DNA of 49,163 nt from an uncultured Synergistales bacterium. Its GTDB lineage: Bacteria > Synergistota > Synergistia > Synergistales > Aminobacteriaceae. Positions 17,549 to 24,999 of this stretch are shown piece by piece (position 1 is the stretch's first letter; every line of letters begins with the position of its first letter). Location: positions 36,753 to 85,915 of the forward strand of contig CAJOCL010000007.1 of NCBI GenBank assembly GCA_905233565.1, in the 5' to 3' direction. The position numbers and the translations under genes were made by a program. The notes below the pieces were generated by a model. That model saw only the letters and a list, made by a program, of their open reading frames with translations, did no database searches and was not told the DNA's origin.

Positions 17549-18478
17549 CTATTTCAATTCAGCTTTTATTCTAGGGTCAATGTAAGCATAAAGCAGATCG
17601 ACGAGAAGATTAACGATGCTGAAAGTTATAGCAATGAATAAGACTCCGCCCTGTACCATAGGATAATCACGGCTCATTATTGCGTTGACCATTAAACGCC
17701 CGACACCGGGTACGGCGAATATGCTTTCAGTGAGTATTGCACCCGACAATAACTGCCCGAACTGAAGACCGCAGAGCGTTACTACGGGGATTAAAGCGTT
17801 TCTTAGCGCGTGAACGCCGATGACTATGCTTTCCTTCTGTCCTTTTGCGCGTGCCGTCCTTATGTAGTCAGCCCGTATGACTTCAAGCATTGATGATCTT
17901 GTCATTCTTGTAACCATTGAGATTGACTGCGCTGCAAGTGCAACTGACGGCAGTATCATGGCCTTGAAAGTTGAAAATCCAGAGGACGGCAGCCACCTTA
18001 AACGAACGGCAAAGAACAGTATCAATAAAAGCCCGAGCCAGAAAACAGGCATTGACAGCCCTATCATTGCAAAAATCATCGTTATTGTATCGAACCATGA
18101 ATACTGCTTTATTGCCGAGATTATTCCGCACGGTATGCCTATTATTATTGCGATAATCATTGCGAACGCCGAGAGCTTCAGCGTGTAGGGGAATGCCGTT
18201 AATATTTCCTGCATTACAGGACGTTTTGAACTGTATGAACGGCCTATATCTCCCTTGAAGACGGCTTTATATACATAATTTCCGAACTGAACAAGAAACG
18301 GGTCATTAAGTCCCTCCTTGTCCCTAAATTCTTTTATTGCCTCGTCAGTTGCCAAATCTCCGAGTACCATTCTTGCAGGGTCTCCTGGCGTGAAGTAAAG
18401 CAGGGTAAATACACAGAACGCAACGCCCAGCAAAACGGGGATAAGCATTAATATACGTCTGAGGATATATTTGAGCAT
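17549..18478 (-). CDS. dppB: Dipeptide/oligopeptide ABC transporter permease (DppB/OppB)
   Basis: Inner-membrane permease, 309 residues, with six predicted helices. The N-terminus MLKYILRRILMLIPVLLGVAF and FTPGDPARMVLG are standard for DppB/OppB. The EAA loop reads RTARAKGQKESIVIGVHALRNAL, and the C-terminus ends in LLYAYIDPRIK. ATG start with GGGAAG upstream. A hairpin with a U-rich tail lies between dppA and this gene and could lower its expression relative to the binding protein. Confidence 0.95.
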   Translation of the reverse strand: MLKYILRRILMLIPVLLGVAFCVFTLLYFTPGDPARMVLGDLATDEAIKEFRDKEGLNDPFLVQFGNYVYKAVFKGDIGRSYSSKRPVMQEILTAFPYTLKLSAFAMIIAIIIGIPCGIISAIKQYSWFDTITMIFAMIGLSMPVFWLGLLLILFFAVRLRWLPSSGFSTFKAMILPSVALAAQSISMVTRMTRSSMLEVIRADYIRTARAKGQKESIVIGVHALRNALIPVVTLCGLQFGQLLSGAILTESIFAVPGVGRLMVNAIMSRDYPMVQGGVLFIAITFSIVNLLVDLLYAYIDPRIKAELK

Positions 18479-18521
18479 GAAATCACTTCCCTTTTATCAA
18501 TTATCAATAATTATCAATAAA

Positions 18522-18558
18522 AATTAACGGCAGGGGGTGAATATTAATGTCCTGCCGT
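18522..18558 (-). terminator. Partial terminator or mRNA-stabilising hairpin between dppA and dppB
   Basis: Minus strand: ACGGCAGG (from 18558) pairs with CCTGCCGT (near 18528), about 8 bp with a 15-16-base loop, then a U-rich tract. A hairpin directly after the binding-protein gene of an ABC operon is a common way to make more binding protein than permease. The left coordinate is approximate. Confidence 0.6.
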
Positions 18559-18591
18559 CATGGATTGCGTTAAATTCTCAGAGTTTTAACC

Positions 18592-20097
18592 TTACTCCTC
18601 AAAGTATACGTTCCTGAATGAATGAACCTCGAAGGGGTCAACCTCAAAGCCCTTAACGATCTTGCGGACACCGGCAATTGCTTCATCATTATGAAGATAT
18701 ACCATCGGACACTGTTCGTTAATATAGAGCTGCATATCACGGTAAACTTTTGCGCGTTCTTCTCCGTCGGGGAGGCTGCGTCCCTTTGCGAGCATTTCAT
18801 CAAGTTTCGGGTCATTGAAGCCCGTGTAGTTAGTTCCTGCGTTGCTCTCAAGAAGTCCTGAGACAGCGTAATCAGGATCGGGAACTGAAAGCCCCCAGCC
18901 GAGTAAGAAGACATCATGTGTCTTTTTCTGAAGATCGCTGAGGTACGCGCCCCATTCCTGCTGCATTATTTCTGAATGTATGCCGACTTCAGCAAGCTGT
19001 GCCTGAATTATCGTGGCCATGTCAATACGTTCCTTGCGTTCGTTTGACCTGATTATGATTTTTATTTTTGACGGGTCGACACCTGCTTCTGCAAATAACT
19101 TCTTTGCTGCCTCGACATCACGGACATGAACAGGAAGTTCATTATTTATTGAATACTTCGTTACTTCAGGTATCAGGCTGCGCGGTGTCTGTCCAACTCC
19201 CCTGAAGACTGCGCGCTGAATGTTCACGGTGTCAAGAAGTGCTGAAATTGCCTGCCTTACGCGTACATCGCTGAAAGGTGCTTTATTGACGTTGAAGCCC
19301 ATGTAAGTTGTTGACGGGATAACTTTTCGCTGCAACTCAAGTTCGGAGTTTTCCTGAATCCTTGCAATCTCAATCGTCGTAACGGGATATGCAATATCAA
19401 CCGCTCCTGTCTCAAGCTCAATCGTTCTGTTTGTGGGTTCAGGGATTGAACGGACTATTAAAGTCTTGAATTTTGCCTTGTTCCCCCAGTAGTCATCAAA
19501 ACGCTCAAAAGTGTAATGATCTCCCTTTGCCCATTCTTTGAACTTGAAAGGCCCAGTACCTACCGGGTTCATGCCGTAGTCATCACCGGCTGCCTCAACA
19601 ACTTTTTTGCATACGATGTTGCCCCAGCTGTGGACGAGAGACGAGAAGAACGGGTAATTAACTTTTTTCAGGTGAATAATTACCGTGTAATCATCAATGA
19701 TTTCCACGTTGTCCAAATCCTGCGAATACGTGTGAATGTGAGAGCCTGCCGGAGTGTTTGCGCGTTCAAGCGAGAACTTGACATCAGCAGCGGTCATCTC
19801 ATCGCCGTTATGGAACTTAACGCCCTTACGAAGATACATTTTGTAATCTTTATCCGTTATGAACTCCCATTTTTCAGCAAGACCCGGCCTGAGTGTTCCG
19901 TCAGGGTTAAGAAATATGAGAGTGTCATAGATATGTGAACAAGCCCTCGATGTCGGGTAATCGTTATGACCTATAGGATCAAGGGTTGTAGGGTCGTACT
20001 GATCCGCAACTATAAGTGTATCCTTAGCGGCTAATGAAGCACCTGCAACGGATAATACGAAAACTAACGCAATGAAAACTGAATAAAACTTCTTCAA
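18592..20097 (-). CDS. dppA: Peptide ABC transporter substrate-binding protein (DppA/OppA, family 5)
   Basis: Periplasmic peptide-binding protein, 501 residues from TTG 20097. AAGGAGG lies nine bases upstream, and a consensus -10 at 20145-20140 means a longer frame starting at 20148 would begin at or before the transcription start. Signal peptide: KKFYSVFIALVFVLSVAGASLAA. The family 5 signature is present (TLDPIGHNDYPTSRACSHIYDTL), then AEKWEF, YMYLRKGVKFHNGDEMTAADVKFSLERA and NVNKAPFSDVRVRQAISALLD. The ligand is probably di- or oligopeptides, in keeping with the downstream peptidase T, although family 5 also includes nickel and sugar binders. Confidence 0.95.
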   Translation of the reverse strand: MKKFYSVFIALVFVLSVAGASLAAKDTLIVADQYDPTTLDPIGHNDYPTSRACSHIYDTLIFLNPDGTLRPGLAEKWEFITDKDYKMYLRKGVKFHNGDEMTAADVKFSLERANTPAGSHIHTYSQDLDNVEIIDDYTVIIHLKKVNYPFFSSLVHSWGNIVCKKVVEAAGDDYGMNPVGTGPFKFKEWAKGDHYTFERFDDYWGNKAKFKTLIVRSIPEPTNRTIELETGAVDIAYPVTTIEIARIQENSELELQRKVIPSTTYMGFNVNKAPFSDVRVRQAISALLDTVNIQRAVFRGVGQTPRSLIPEVTKYSINNELPVHVRDVEAAKKLFAEAGVDPSKIKIIIRSNERKERIDMATIIQAQLAEVGIHSEIMQQEWGAYLSDLQKKTHDVFLLGWGLSVPDPDYAVSGLLESNAGTNYTGFNDPKLDEMLAKGRSLPDGEERAKVYRDMQLYINEQCPMVYLHNDEAIAGVRKIVKGFEVDPFEVHSFRNVYFEE

Positions 20098-20139
20098 TGT
20101 GTGAAGCCTCCTTGAAATTTTGAAACTTGAAATGACAGC

Positions 20140-20168
20140 ATGATACAAAAATTCGTATCTTATGTCAA
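20140..20168 (-). promoter_or_regulatory. Promoter of the dppABCDF-pepT operon
   Basis: Minus strand: perfect -35 TTGACA (20168-20163), 17-base spacer, -10 TATCAT (20145-20140). Transcription would start near 20133, giving a short leader of about 35 nt before the TTG start of dppA. Confidence 0.85.
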
Positions 20169-20256
20169 AAGTGAAATGCCCGTTTTAATAATTTGGTGTA
20201 ATATTTTTATATCACATGCCACGTAAATTTTTAATCGGGAGGCTCAAAGTAAAAAA

Positions 20257-20880
20257 ATGCCAAGCAAAATATATGAATGTATCTCTAAAATCTCAGAGAG
20301 CATAATGGCTAATAAAGACTACCTGACGGAATTAGACCGCGAAATCGGAGACTCTGATCACGGTATAAACATGGCTCGCGGATTTCAGGCAGTAATGGAA
20401 AAAATATCGCCTGACGATTCAGATATAGGAGTAGCATTGAAAAAAGCCGGAATGACACTGCTTTCAAAAGTCGGCGGAGCTTCAGGCCCTCTTTACGGTA
20501 CTGCATACATGGAAGCCGGGAAAATCATGATCGGAAAGACTGAGCTTTTGCCTGAAGACATGAAAGCAATCTTTGAGGCCGCAATATCGGGAATACAGAA
20601 GCGCGGCCATGCGGTGAGAGGCGAAAAGACAATGTTAGACGCGATTATCCCGGCGAGTGAAGCATATTCAGCAAAAATTTCTGAAGGCTCAGACATGATT
20701 TCCGCATTTGAGGCAGCATGTTCTTCAGCACGTGAGGGCGTTGAATACACAAAGACGATCATTGCAACTAAGGGGAGGGCAAGCTATCTCGGTGAACGCA
20801 GTATCGGCCATCAGGATCCCGGCGCAACATCAGCGGCTTTAACTCTTGAAGCGATACGCGATTACATGAAAGGCAAATAA
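20257..20880 (+). CDS. dhaL: Dihydroxyacetone kinase subunit DhaL (ADP-binding)
   Basis: Nucleotide-binding subunit of the PTS-dependent dihydroxyacetone kinase, 207 residues. It passes phosphate from DhaM via bound ADP to dihydroxyacetone on DhaK. The Mg-nucleotide motif GDSDHGINM lies at about residues 32-40 (usual form GDGDHG), with GGASGPLYGT at 70-79 and the C-terminal RASYLGERSIGHQDPGATS. ATG start with GGGAGG upstream. It is followed by dhaM after 5 bases. The order L-M-K differs from the E. coli K-L-M order. Confidence 0.94.
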   Translation: MPSKIYECISKISESIMANKDYLTELDREIGDSDHGINMARGFQAVMEKISPDDSDIGVALKKAGMTLLSKVGGASGPLYGTAYMEAGKIMIGKTELLPEDMKAIFEAAISGIQKRGHAVRGEKTMLDAIIPASEAYSAKISEGSDMISAFEAACSSAREGVEYTKTIIATKGRASYLGERSIGHQDPGATSAALTLEAIRDYMKGK

Positions 20881-20885
20881 CAATC

Positions 20886-21281
20886 ATGGTAGGAATAGTT
20901 ATAGTCTCGCACAGCTGGAAAATTGCAGAGGGTGTCTGCGATCTTGCACGTGAAATGGCAAACGGCCATGAAGGAATTATCCCTGCAGGAGGGCTTGAGG
21001 ACGGCTCAACCGGCACCGATGCCCAGAGAATAGCCGATGCAATTGTTGAAGCAGATTCAGGTGACGGAGTTGTCATACTTGCCGACATAGGCAGCGCAAT
21101 AATGAGCGCAGAGGCAGCAATAGAACTTCTTGAAGACGAAGGACGGGAGATTAACGCGGTAATAGCGGATGCGCCGATTGTTGAAGGTGCAGTCTGCGCA
21201 GCGGTTGAAGCAGCAGGAAGCGGGAGCGTTGATTCTGTTCTCACAAGTGCTGAAGAATCGCGCGAGGTCAATAAATTATAG
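20886..21281 (+). CDS. dhaM: Dihydroxyacetone kinase phosphotransfer subunit DhaM (EIIA-like domain only)
   Basis: EIIA-Man-fold phosphocarrier, 131 residues, taking phosphate from HPr and giving it to DhaL-bound ADP. The fold start MVGIVIVSHS carries the phosphorylated His9. ILADIGSAIMSAEAAIELL (about residues 64-82) and VIADAPIVEGAVCAAVEAA (about 89-107) are typical DhaM segments. It lacks the HPr and EI-like extensions of E. coli DhaM, as in the short Gram-positive form. No ptsH or ptsI is in the window, so the phosphate donor must be encoded elsewhere. Confidence 0.93.
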   Translation: MVGIVIVSHSWKIAEGVCDLAREMANGHEGIIPAGGLEDGSTGTDAQRIADAIVEADSGDGVVILADIGSAIMSAEAAIELLEDEGREINAVIADAPIVEGAVCAAVEAAGSGSVDSVLTSAEESREVNKL

Positions 21282-21302
21282 AACAGACAGGAGACTGAAA
21301 AA

Positions 21303-22298
21303 ATGAAAAAGTTAATTAACAGCGTTGACAATATTGTTGATGAAATGCTTGACGGAATGACTGCGGCATTTCCACAGTATGTTAAGAGGCTTGAGGGCTT
21401 TAACGTCCTTGTCAGGGCAAAAGGGCCTTCAGATAAGGTTGCGTTAGTTTCGGGCGGAGGCTCAGGGCATGAACCGTCGCACGGCGGTTTTGTCGGGCGC
21501 GGAATGCTTGACGGTGCAGTCGCAGGAGAAGTATTCACCTCACCGACACCGGATCAGATATATGAGGCTGTTAAAGCAGTGAACGGCGGAAAAGGCGTAT
21601 TGCTGATAATCAAAAACTACACTGGCGATGTCATGAATTTTGAAATGGCTGAAGACATGGCCTCAGATGATGGAATAACCGTGAGTCATGTAATAGTCGC
21701 TGATGATGTCGCTGTCGAAAATTCAACGTGGACTACAGGACGCAGAGGGATTGCAGGTACAGTGTTCGTTCACAAAATAGCCGGTGCAGCTGCTGAAGCA
21801 GGTTTAACGCTTTCTGAAGTTAAGCGTGTTGCCGAAAAGGTAATATCTAACGTCCGCTCAATGGGAATGGCTGTTAATGCCTGTACAGTTCCGGCAGCAG
21901 GGAAGCCGGGTTTTGAGCTTGAAGATGACGAGATCGAAATCGGAATCGGCATTCACGGAGAACCGGGAACTCACAGGGAAAAAATTTCAGATGTCAACAA
22001 CATCACCGATAAGCTGATTGACAAGATACTCGCTGAAGGTATTTACAGCTCAGGCGATGAAATTGCGCTTATGATAAACGGCATGGGCGGCACTCCCTTA
22101 ATGGAGCTGTTCATTGCCAACAAACATGCTCATGAAGTTCTTGACGGCAAGGGGATAAAGATTGCGAAAACTTATGTCGGCAATTATATGACATCGCTTG
22201 ACATGGAAGGATTTTCAGTAACTCTTCTGAAACTTGATGACGAACTGAAAAAATTCCTTAATGCTCCGGCTGATACTCCTGCGTTTGTTCAGTTCTAA
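21303..22298 (+). CDS. dhaK: Dihydroxyacetone kinase subunit DhaK (substrate-binding)
   Basis: Binds dihydroxyacetone covalently through a His and receives phosphate from DhaL, forming dihydroxyacetone phosphate for glycolysis. It is 331 residues, as expected. Motifs: SGGGSGHEPSHGGFVGRGMLDGAVAGEVFTS cut into its usual blocks from about residue 49, then IIKNYTGDVMNFEMA, GRRGIAGTVFVHKIAGAAA, and GIGIHGEPGTH with the substrate-binding His in GIHGEPG. ATG start with an AGGAG box upstream. Last of the three kinase genes. Confidence 0.95.
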   Translation: MKKLINSVDNIVDEMLDGMTAAFPQYVKRLEGFNVLVRAKGPSDKVALVSGGGSGHEPSHGGFVGRGMLDGAVAGEVFTSPTPDQIYEAVKAVNGGKGVLLIIKNYTGDVMNFEMAEDMASDDGITVSHVIVADDVAVENSTWTTGRRGIAGTVFVHKIAGAAAEAGLTLSEVKRVAEKVISNVRSMGMAVNACTVPAAGKPGFELEDDEIEIGIGIHGEPGTHREKISDVNNITDKLIDKILAEGIYSSGDEIALMINGMGGTPLMELFIANKHAHEVLDGKGIKIAKTYVGNYMTSLDMEGFSVTLLKLDDELKKFLNAPADTPAFVQF

Positions 22299-22301
22299 GC
22301 A

Positions 22302-23279
22302 ATGACACTGATTAATGGGCAGCATAAGGACAGGTTATTCAAGTTCATATTTGGAAATCCTGACCATAAAGAATGGACACTGAGCCTCTATAACGCGCTG
22401 AACGATACAAACTTCACGGATCCTGAAGAAATAGAGTTCAACACGATAGAAGAAGCCGTGTATATGGGAATGAGGAACGATGTGTCATTCATTCTAGCTT
22501 TTGTGATAAGTATTTGGGAGCATCAGTCATCATTCAGCCTTAATCTGCCTATAAGGTTATTTCTGTATGCCGCTCATTTGTACGAGAAGTACATAACAAG
22601 CGGTAAATTTCACAGATTCAGCCGTAAATTGCAGAGGCTTCCGAAACCTAAGTGTATATGTTTCTACAACGGAACTGAAGATCAGCCTGAAGAAGTAATA
22701 CTGAAATTGAGTGATGCTTTTGACGATAATGACGGAGATATTGAAGTTCGTGTGAAAATGCTGAATATCAATTACGGCCGTAACAGGGAATTAATGGAAA
22801 AGTGCCGCCCGATTGAAGAATATTCGTGGTTTGTTGAGGCAGTGAGGTTGAAACAGAAAGATGGGCTGAGTCTTGAAAAGGCAGTAGATTTGGCGATTGA
22901 TGAAATGTCAGATGATTTTGCACTCAAAAAGTTTCTGCTGATGAACAGGGCGGAGGTGAAAGGTATGTTTCTCAGTGAATATGATGCAGAGAAAGAAATG
23001 GAGTATCTTCGTGAAGAAATACGCGAAGAAATACGCGAAGAAGCTCGTGAAGAAGGCCGTGAAGAGGGCCGTGAAGAGGGCCGCAAAGAGGGGCGTGCAG
23101 AAGGCCGTGCGGAAGGCCGCAAAGAGGGGCGTAATGAAGGCATTAATAATGCTAATGAGCGTGTAGCTTCAGACATGCTGAAGAACGGCGAGCCTCTGGA
23201 AAAAATCAAACTCTACAGTCAGCTTGCTGAAACCGCAATCTTTAATTTGGCAAAAACTCTTGGCATTTCGGTTATGTAA
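22302..23279 (+). CDS. Rpn-family PD-(D/E)XK nuclease / putative transposase-like protein
   Basis: 325 residues. The N-terminal HKDRLFKFIFGNPDHKEWTLSLYNALNDTNF and central WEHQSSFSLNLPIRLFLYAAHLYEKYI match the Rpn/PDDEXK_2 recombination-promoting nuclease family. The active-site core is probably NDVSF...SIWEHQS, where the E and Q follow a hydrophobic strand. Rpn proteins stimulate RecA-independent recombination, and some act in phage defence. Residues about 235-275 are a run of charged four-residue repeats (REEG, RKEG, RAEG) predicted to be helical, a hallmark of this family. It starts three bases after the dhaK stop with no visible SD, so it may be translated by coupling. Its role beside dihydroxyacetone kinase is unclear, and it is probably mobile. 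Confidence 0.82.
   Translation: MTLINGQHKDRLFKFIFGNPDHKEWTLSLYNALNDTNFTDPEEIEFNTIEEAVYMGMRNDVSFILAFVISIWEHQSSFSLNLPIRLFLYAAHLYEKYITSGKFHRFSRKLQRLPKPKCICFYNGTEDQPEEVILKLSDAFDDNDGDIEVRVKMLNINYGRNRELMEKCRPIEEYSWFVEAVRLKQKDGLSLEKAVDLAIDEMSDDFALKKFLLMNRAEVKGMFLSEYDAEKEMEYLREEIREEIREEAREEGREEGREEGRKEGRAEGRAEGRKEGRNEGINNANERVASDMLKNGEPLEKIKLYSQLAETAIFNLAKTLGISVM
23005..23140 (+). repeat. In-frame 12-bp tandem repeat in the Rpn-family gene
   Basis: About eleven imperfect 12-base units of the type GAAGAAGGCCGT encode the repeated four-residue R-E/K/A-E-G units. Such runs change length easily by slippage without shifting the frame. Confidence 0.8.
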
Positions 23280-23287
23280 AAATTATT

Positions 23288-23323
23288 AAACGGGAGCAGC
23301 TGAAATATACTGTTCCCGTTTTT
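23288..23323 (+). terminator. Intrinsic terminator after the dhaLMK-rpn unit
   Basis: AAACGGGAGCAG (23288-23299) pairs with CTGTTCCCGTTT (23310-23321), 12 bp with one G-U, loop of 10, then a U run. It isolates the dha unit from the fapR promoter six bases downstream. Confidence 0.87.
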
Positions 23324-23328
23324 ATGTC

Positions 23329-23357
23329 TTGACTAAGTTAAAAACAAATCTTATACT
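23329..23357 (+). promoter_or_regulatory. Promoter of the fapR fatty-acid operon, with a possible FapR operator
   Basis: -35 TTGACT (23329-23334), 17-base spacer, -10 TATACT (23352-23357). An imperfect inverted repeat overlaps the spacer (GACTAAG at 23331-23337 and CTTATAC at 23350-23356). In Bacillus the FapR operator overlaps the promoter in a similar way, but the known Bacillus consensus is not well matched, so operator assignment is tentative. Confidence 0.65.
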
Positions 23358-23395
23358 TTGCGACAATAATTTTTGCAGTGAGGTAATATAATCAG

Positions 23396-23986
23396 GTGCT
23401 AAAAGATAATCCCGGCAGAAAATCACGTCATGACAGACTAAGGAAAATACTCGCCGAAAATCCCATGATTACTGACAGTGAAATAGCTTCACGCTTAAAC
23501 GTCAGTATATCGACTGTCAGGCTTGACCGCGCGTTAATGGGTGTCCCCGAACTCCGCGAACGCATAAAGACAATGGCTCAGGACGCAATGAGCAAACTTC
23601 AGTCACTTAATCCCGGCGAGGTTATCGGCGAACTTCTCGAACTTGAGCCGGACAAGTGGGCGTTATCAATTCTCAAAACGGCAAAAGATATGGCTTTCAG
23701 GTTTACTGACATAGTCAGCGACAATTACGTTTATTCTCAGGCAAGCTCAATAGCCGTCGCGGCGATAAATGCGGCAAAAGTAATCATTGATTCAATGCGC
23801 GGAGAATACAAAGGCCATGCAAAAGTCGGCGATGTCCTTGTCGCGTACGCAAAAGTCGGCGTTAATCACGAGGGTCGCAAAATCGTAAGTGTCCGTACAA
23901 AAGTCGGGGACAAGGAAATTTTCGTGGGCAGATTTATTATTGAAGTTCTTGAACAAAACTCAAAAGAGGCAGGTGATGTTAATTGA
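23396..23986 (+). CDS. fapR: Transcription factor FapR (malonyl-CoA-responsive repressor of lipid synthesis)
   Basis: 196 residues. N-terminal DeoR-like helix-turn-helix (ITDSEIASRLNVSISTVRLDR, about residues 25-45) joins through PELRERIK to a hot-dog-fold effector domain (SLNPGEVIGELLELEP... ASSIAVAAINAAKVIIDS... GDVLVAYAKVGV... VGDKEIFVGRFIIEV). In Bacillus, FapR represses fap/fab genes and is released by malonyl-CoA or malonyl-ACP. Finding it first in this cluster strongly supports the call and suggests autoregulation of the whole operon. The start is GTG with a GTGAGG box upstream. It overlaps plsX by four bases (TTGA). Confidence 0.93.
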   Translation: MLKDNPGRKSRHDRLRKILAENPMITDSEIASRLNVSISTVRLDRALMGVPELRERIKTMAQDAMSKLQSLNPGEVIGELLELEPDKWALSILKTAKDMAFRFTDIVSDNYVYSQASSIAVAAINAAKVIIDSMRGEYKGHAKVGDVLVAYAKVGVNHEGRKIVSVRTKVGDKEIFVGRFIIEVLEQNSKEAGDVN

Positions 23987-24975
23987 GCGGAAAAATTACT
24001 ATCGCACTTGACGCAATGGGCGGAGATAACGCACCTTCTGAAATATGCAAGGGCGCAAATTCAGCCTGCAAAGAATTTGATGACATTGAAATAATCCTGA
24101 CCGGCGATACGGAGCGCATTAAATCCTGTCTTGAACCTCACCCGAGAATACATATTGAACACGCCTGCGAAATTATTGATCCTGACGAGCACCCCGCGAA
24201 TGCAATACGGAAAAAAAGAGATTCAAGTCTCCGTGTCGCAATGGAAATGGTAAGGCGCGGTGATGCTCAGGGCTGTATAAGTGCAGGAAGTACGGGCGCA
24301 ATCGTTGCCGGCGGCGTTCTTGTTGTCGGCAGAATTGAGGGCATTGACCGCCCAGCGCTTGGTGTCCCCATTCCTTCAATGGACAATATAGCTTTCACTC
24401 TCGATGTCGGCGCAACAGTTAGGTGTAAACCCGAAAATCTTTTACAGTTCGCACAGATGGGAAGCATTTATTCACGCAAAATTCTCGGTGTCCCTAATCC
24501 TGAAGTTAAGCTGCTTTCAAACGGAAGCGAGGATATAAAGGGTGATGATACTGTTCTTGCTGCCCGTGAACTTATAGAATCTCAGGGAAATTTGAACTTC
24601 GGCGGATATATTGAAGGCAATGAGGTTTTATTCGGAAAGGCTGATGTAGTTGTCTGTGAAGGCTTCAACGGAAATATAGCCTTGAAGTTAGGCGAGGGAT
24701 TAATTCAGGGCTTAAAACAAATGCTCTCTGAAGAAGTCAACAAATCTTTAATGGCAAAAGCAGGCATGTTAATGCTTTATCCCGCCGTAAAAAAACTGCT
24801 CGCCCGTTTCAGCTATGAAAAATACGGCGGTACCCCGTTGTTAGGCGTAAAAGGTGCCGTCCTGAAAGCTCACGGACGTTCAAAATCTCCTGCTATAGTC
24901 AGCGCAATATCGGCAGCAAGAAAATTCATAGCCGAAGACGGAATCACACAGATTAACCGTGAAATAACGAAATAA
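23983..24975 (+). CDS. plsX: Phosphate acyltransferase PlsX
   Basis: Makes acyl-phosphate from acyl-ACP, the first step of the PlsX/PlsY route to phosphatidic acid; a peripheral membrane enzyme. 330 residues. The N-terminal ITIALDAMGGDNAP is diagnostic, followed by SAGSTGAIVAGGVLVVGRIEGIDRPAL and DVGATVRCKPENLLQFAQMG. The C-terminal half has VVCEGFNGNIALKLGEG and YGGTPLLGVKG. The start is TTG overlapping the fapR stop; AGGTGATG upstream can act as the SD. Confidence 0.96.
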   Translation: MSGKITIALDAMGGDNAPSEICKGANSACKEFDDIEIILTGDTERIKSCLEPHPRIHIEHACEIIDPDEHPANAIRKKRDSSLRVAMEMVRRGDAQGCISAGSTGAIVAGGVLVVGRIEGIDRPALGVPIPSMDNIAFTLDVGATVRCKPENLLQFAQMGSIYSRKILGVPNPEVKLLSNGSEDIKGDDTVLAARELIESQGNLNFGGYIEGNEVLFGKADVVVCEGFNGNIALKLGEGLIQGLKQMLSEEVNKSLMAKAGMLMLYPAVKKLLARFSYEKYGGTPLLGVKGAVLKAHGRSKSPAIVSAISAARKFIAEDGITQINREITK

Positions 24976-24999
24976 AAATCTATCTGGAGGTGAAATATT

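Noticed and set aside
18490-18522. Short direct repeats of ATTATCAATA near dppB as a possible CRISPR or att site
   Set aside because: Only two or three short AT-rich copies with no spacers; likely chance in AT-rich intergenic DNA.
20098-20148. N-terminal extension of dppA to 20148
   Set aside because: It would begin upstream of the -10 element at 20145-20140, and AAGGAGG is placed for TTG 20097, after which a normal signal peptide follows.
20768-21538. 256-codon minus-strand ORF opposite dhaM and dhaK
   Set aside because: Composition is Ser/Pro/Thr-rich as expected for antisense of a GC-skewed coding frame; both strands opposite it are well-recognised kinase genes.
22772-23209. Long minus-strand ORF opposite the rpn gene (Arg/Ser/Pro-rich)
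   Set aside because: It is the mirror of the 12-bp repeat tract, has a low-complexity composition and no supporting SD.
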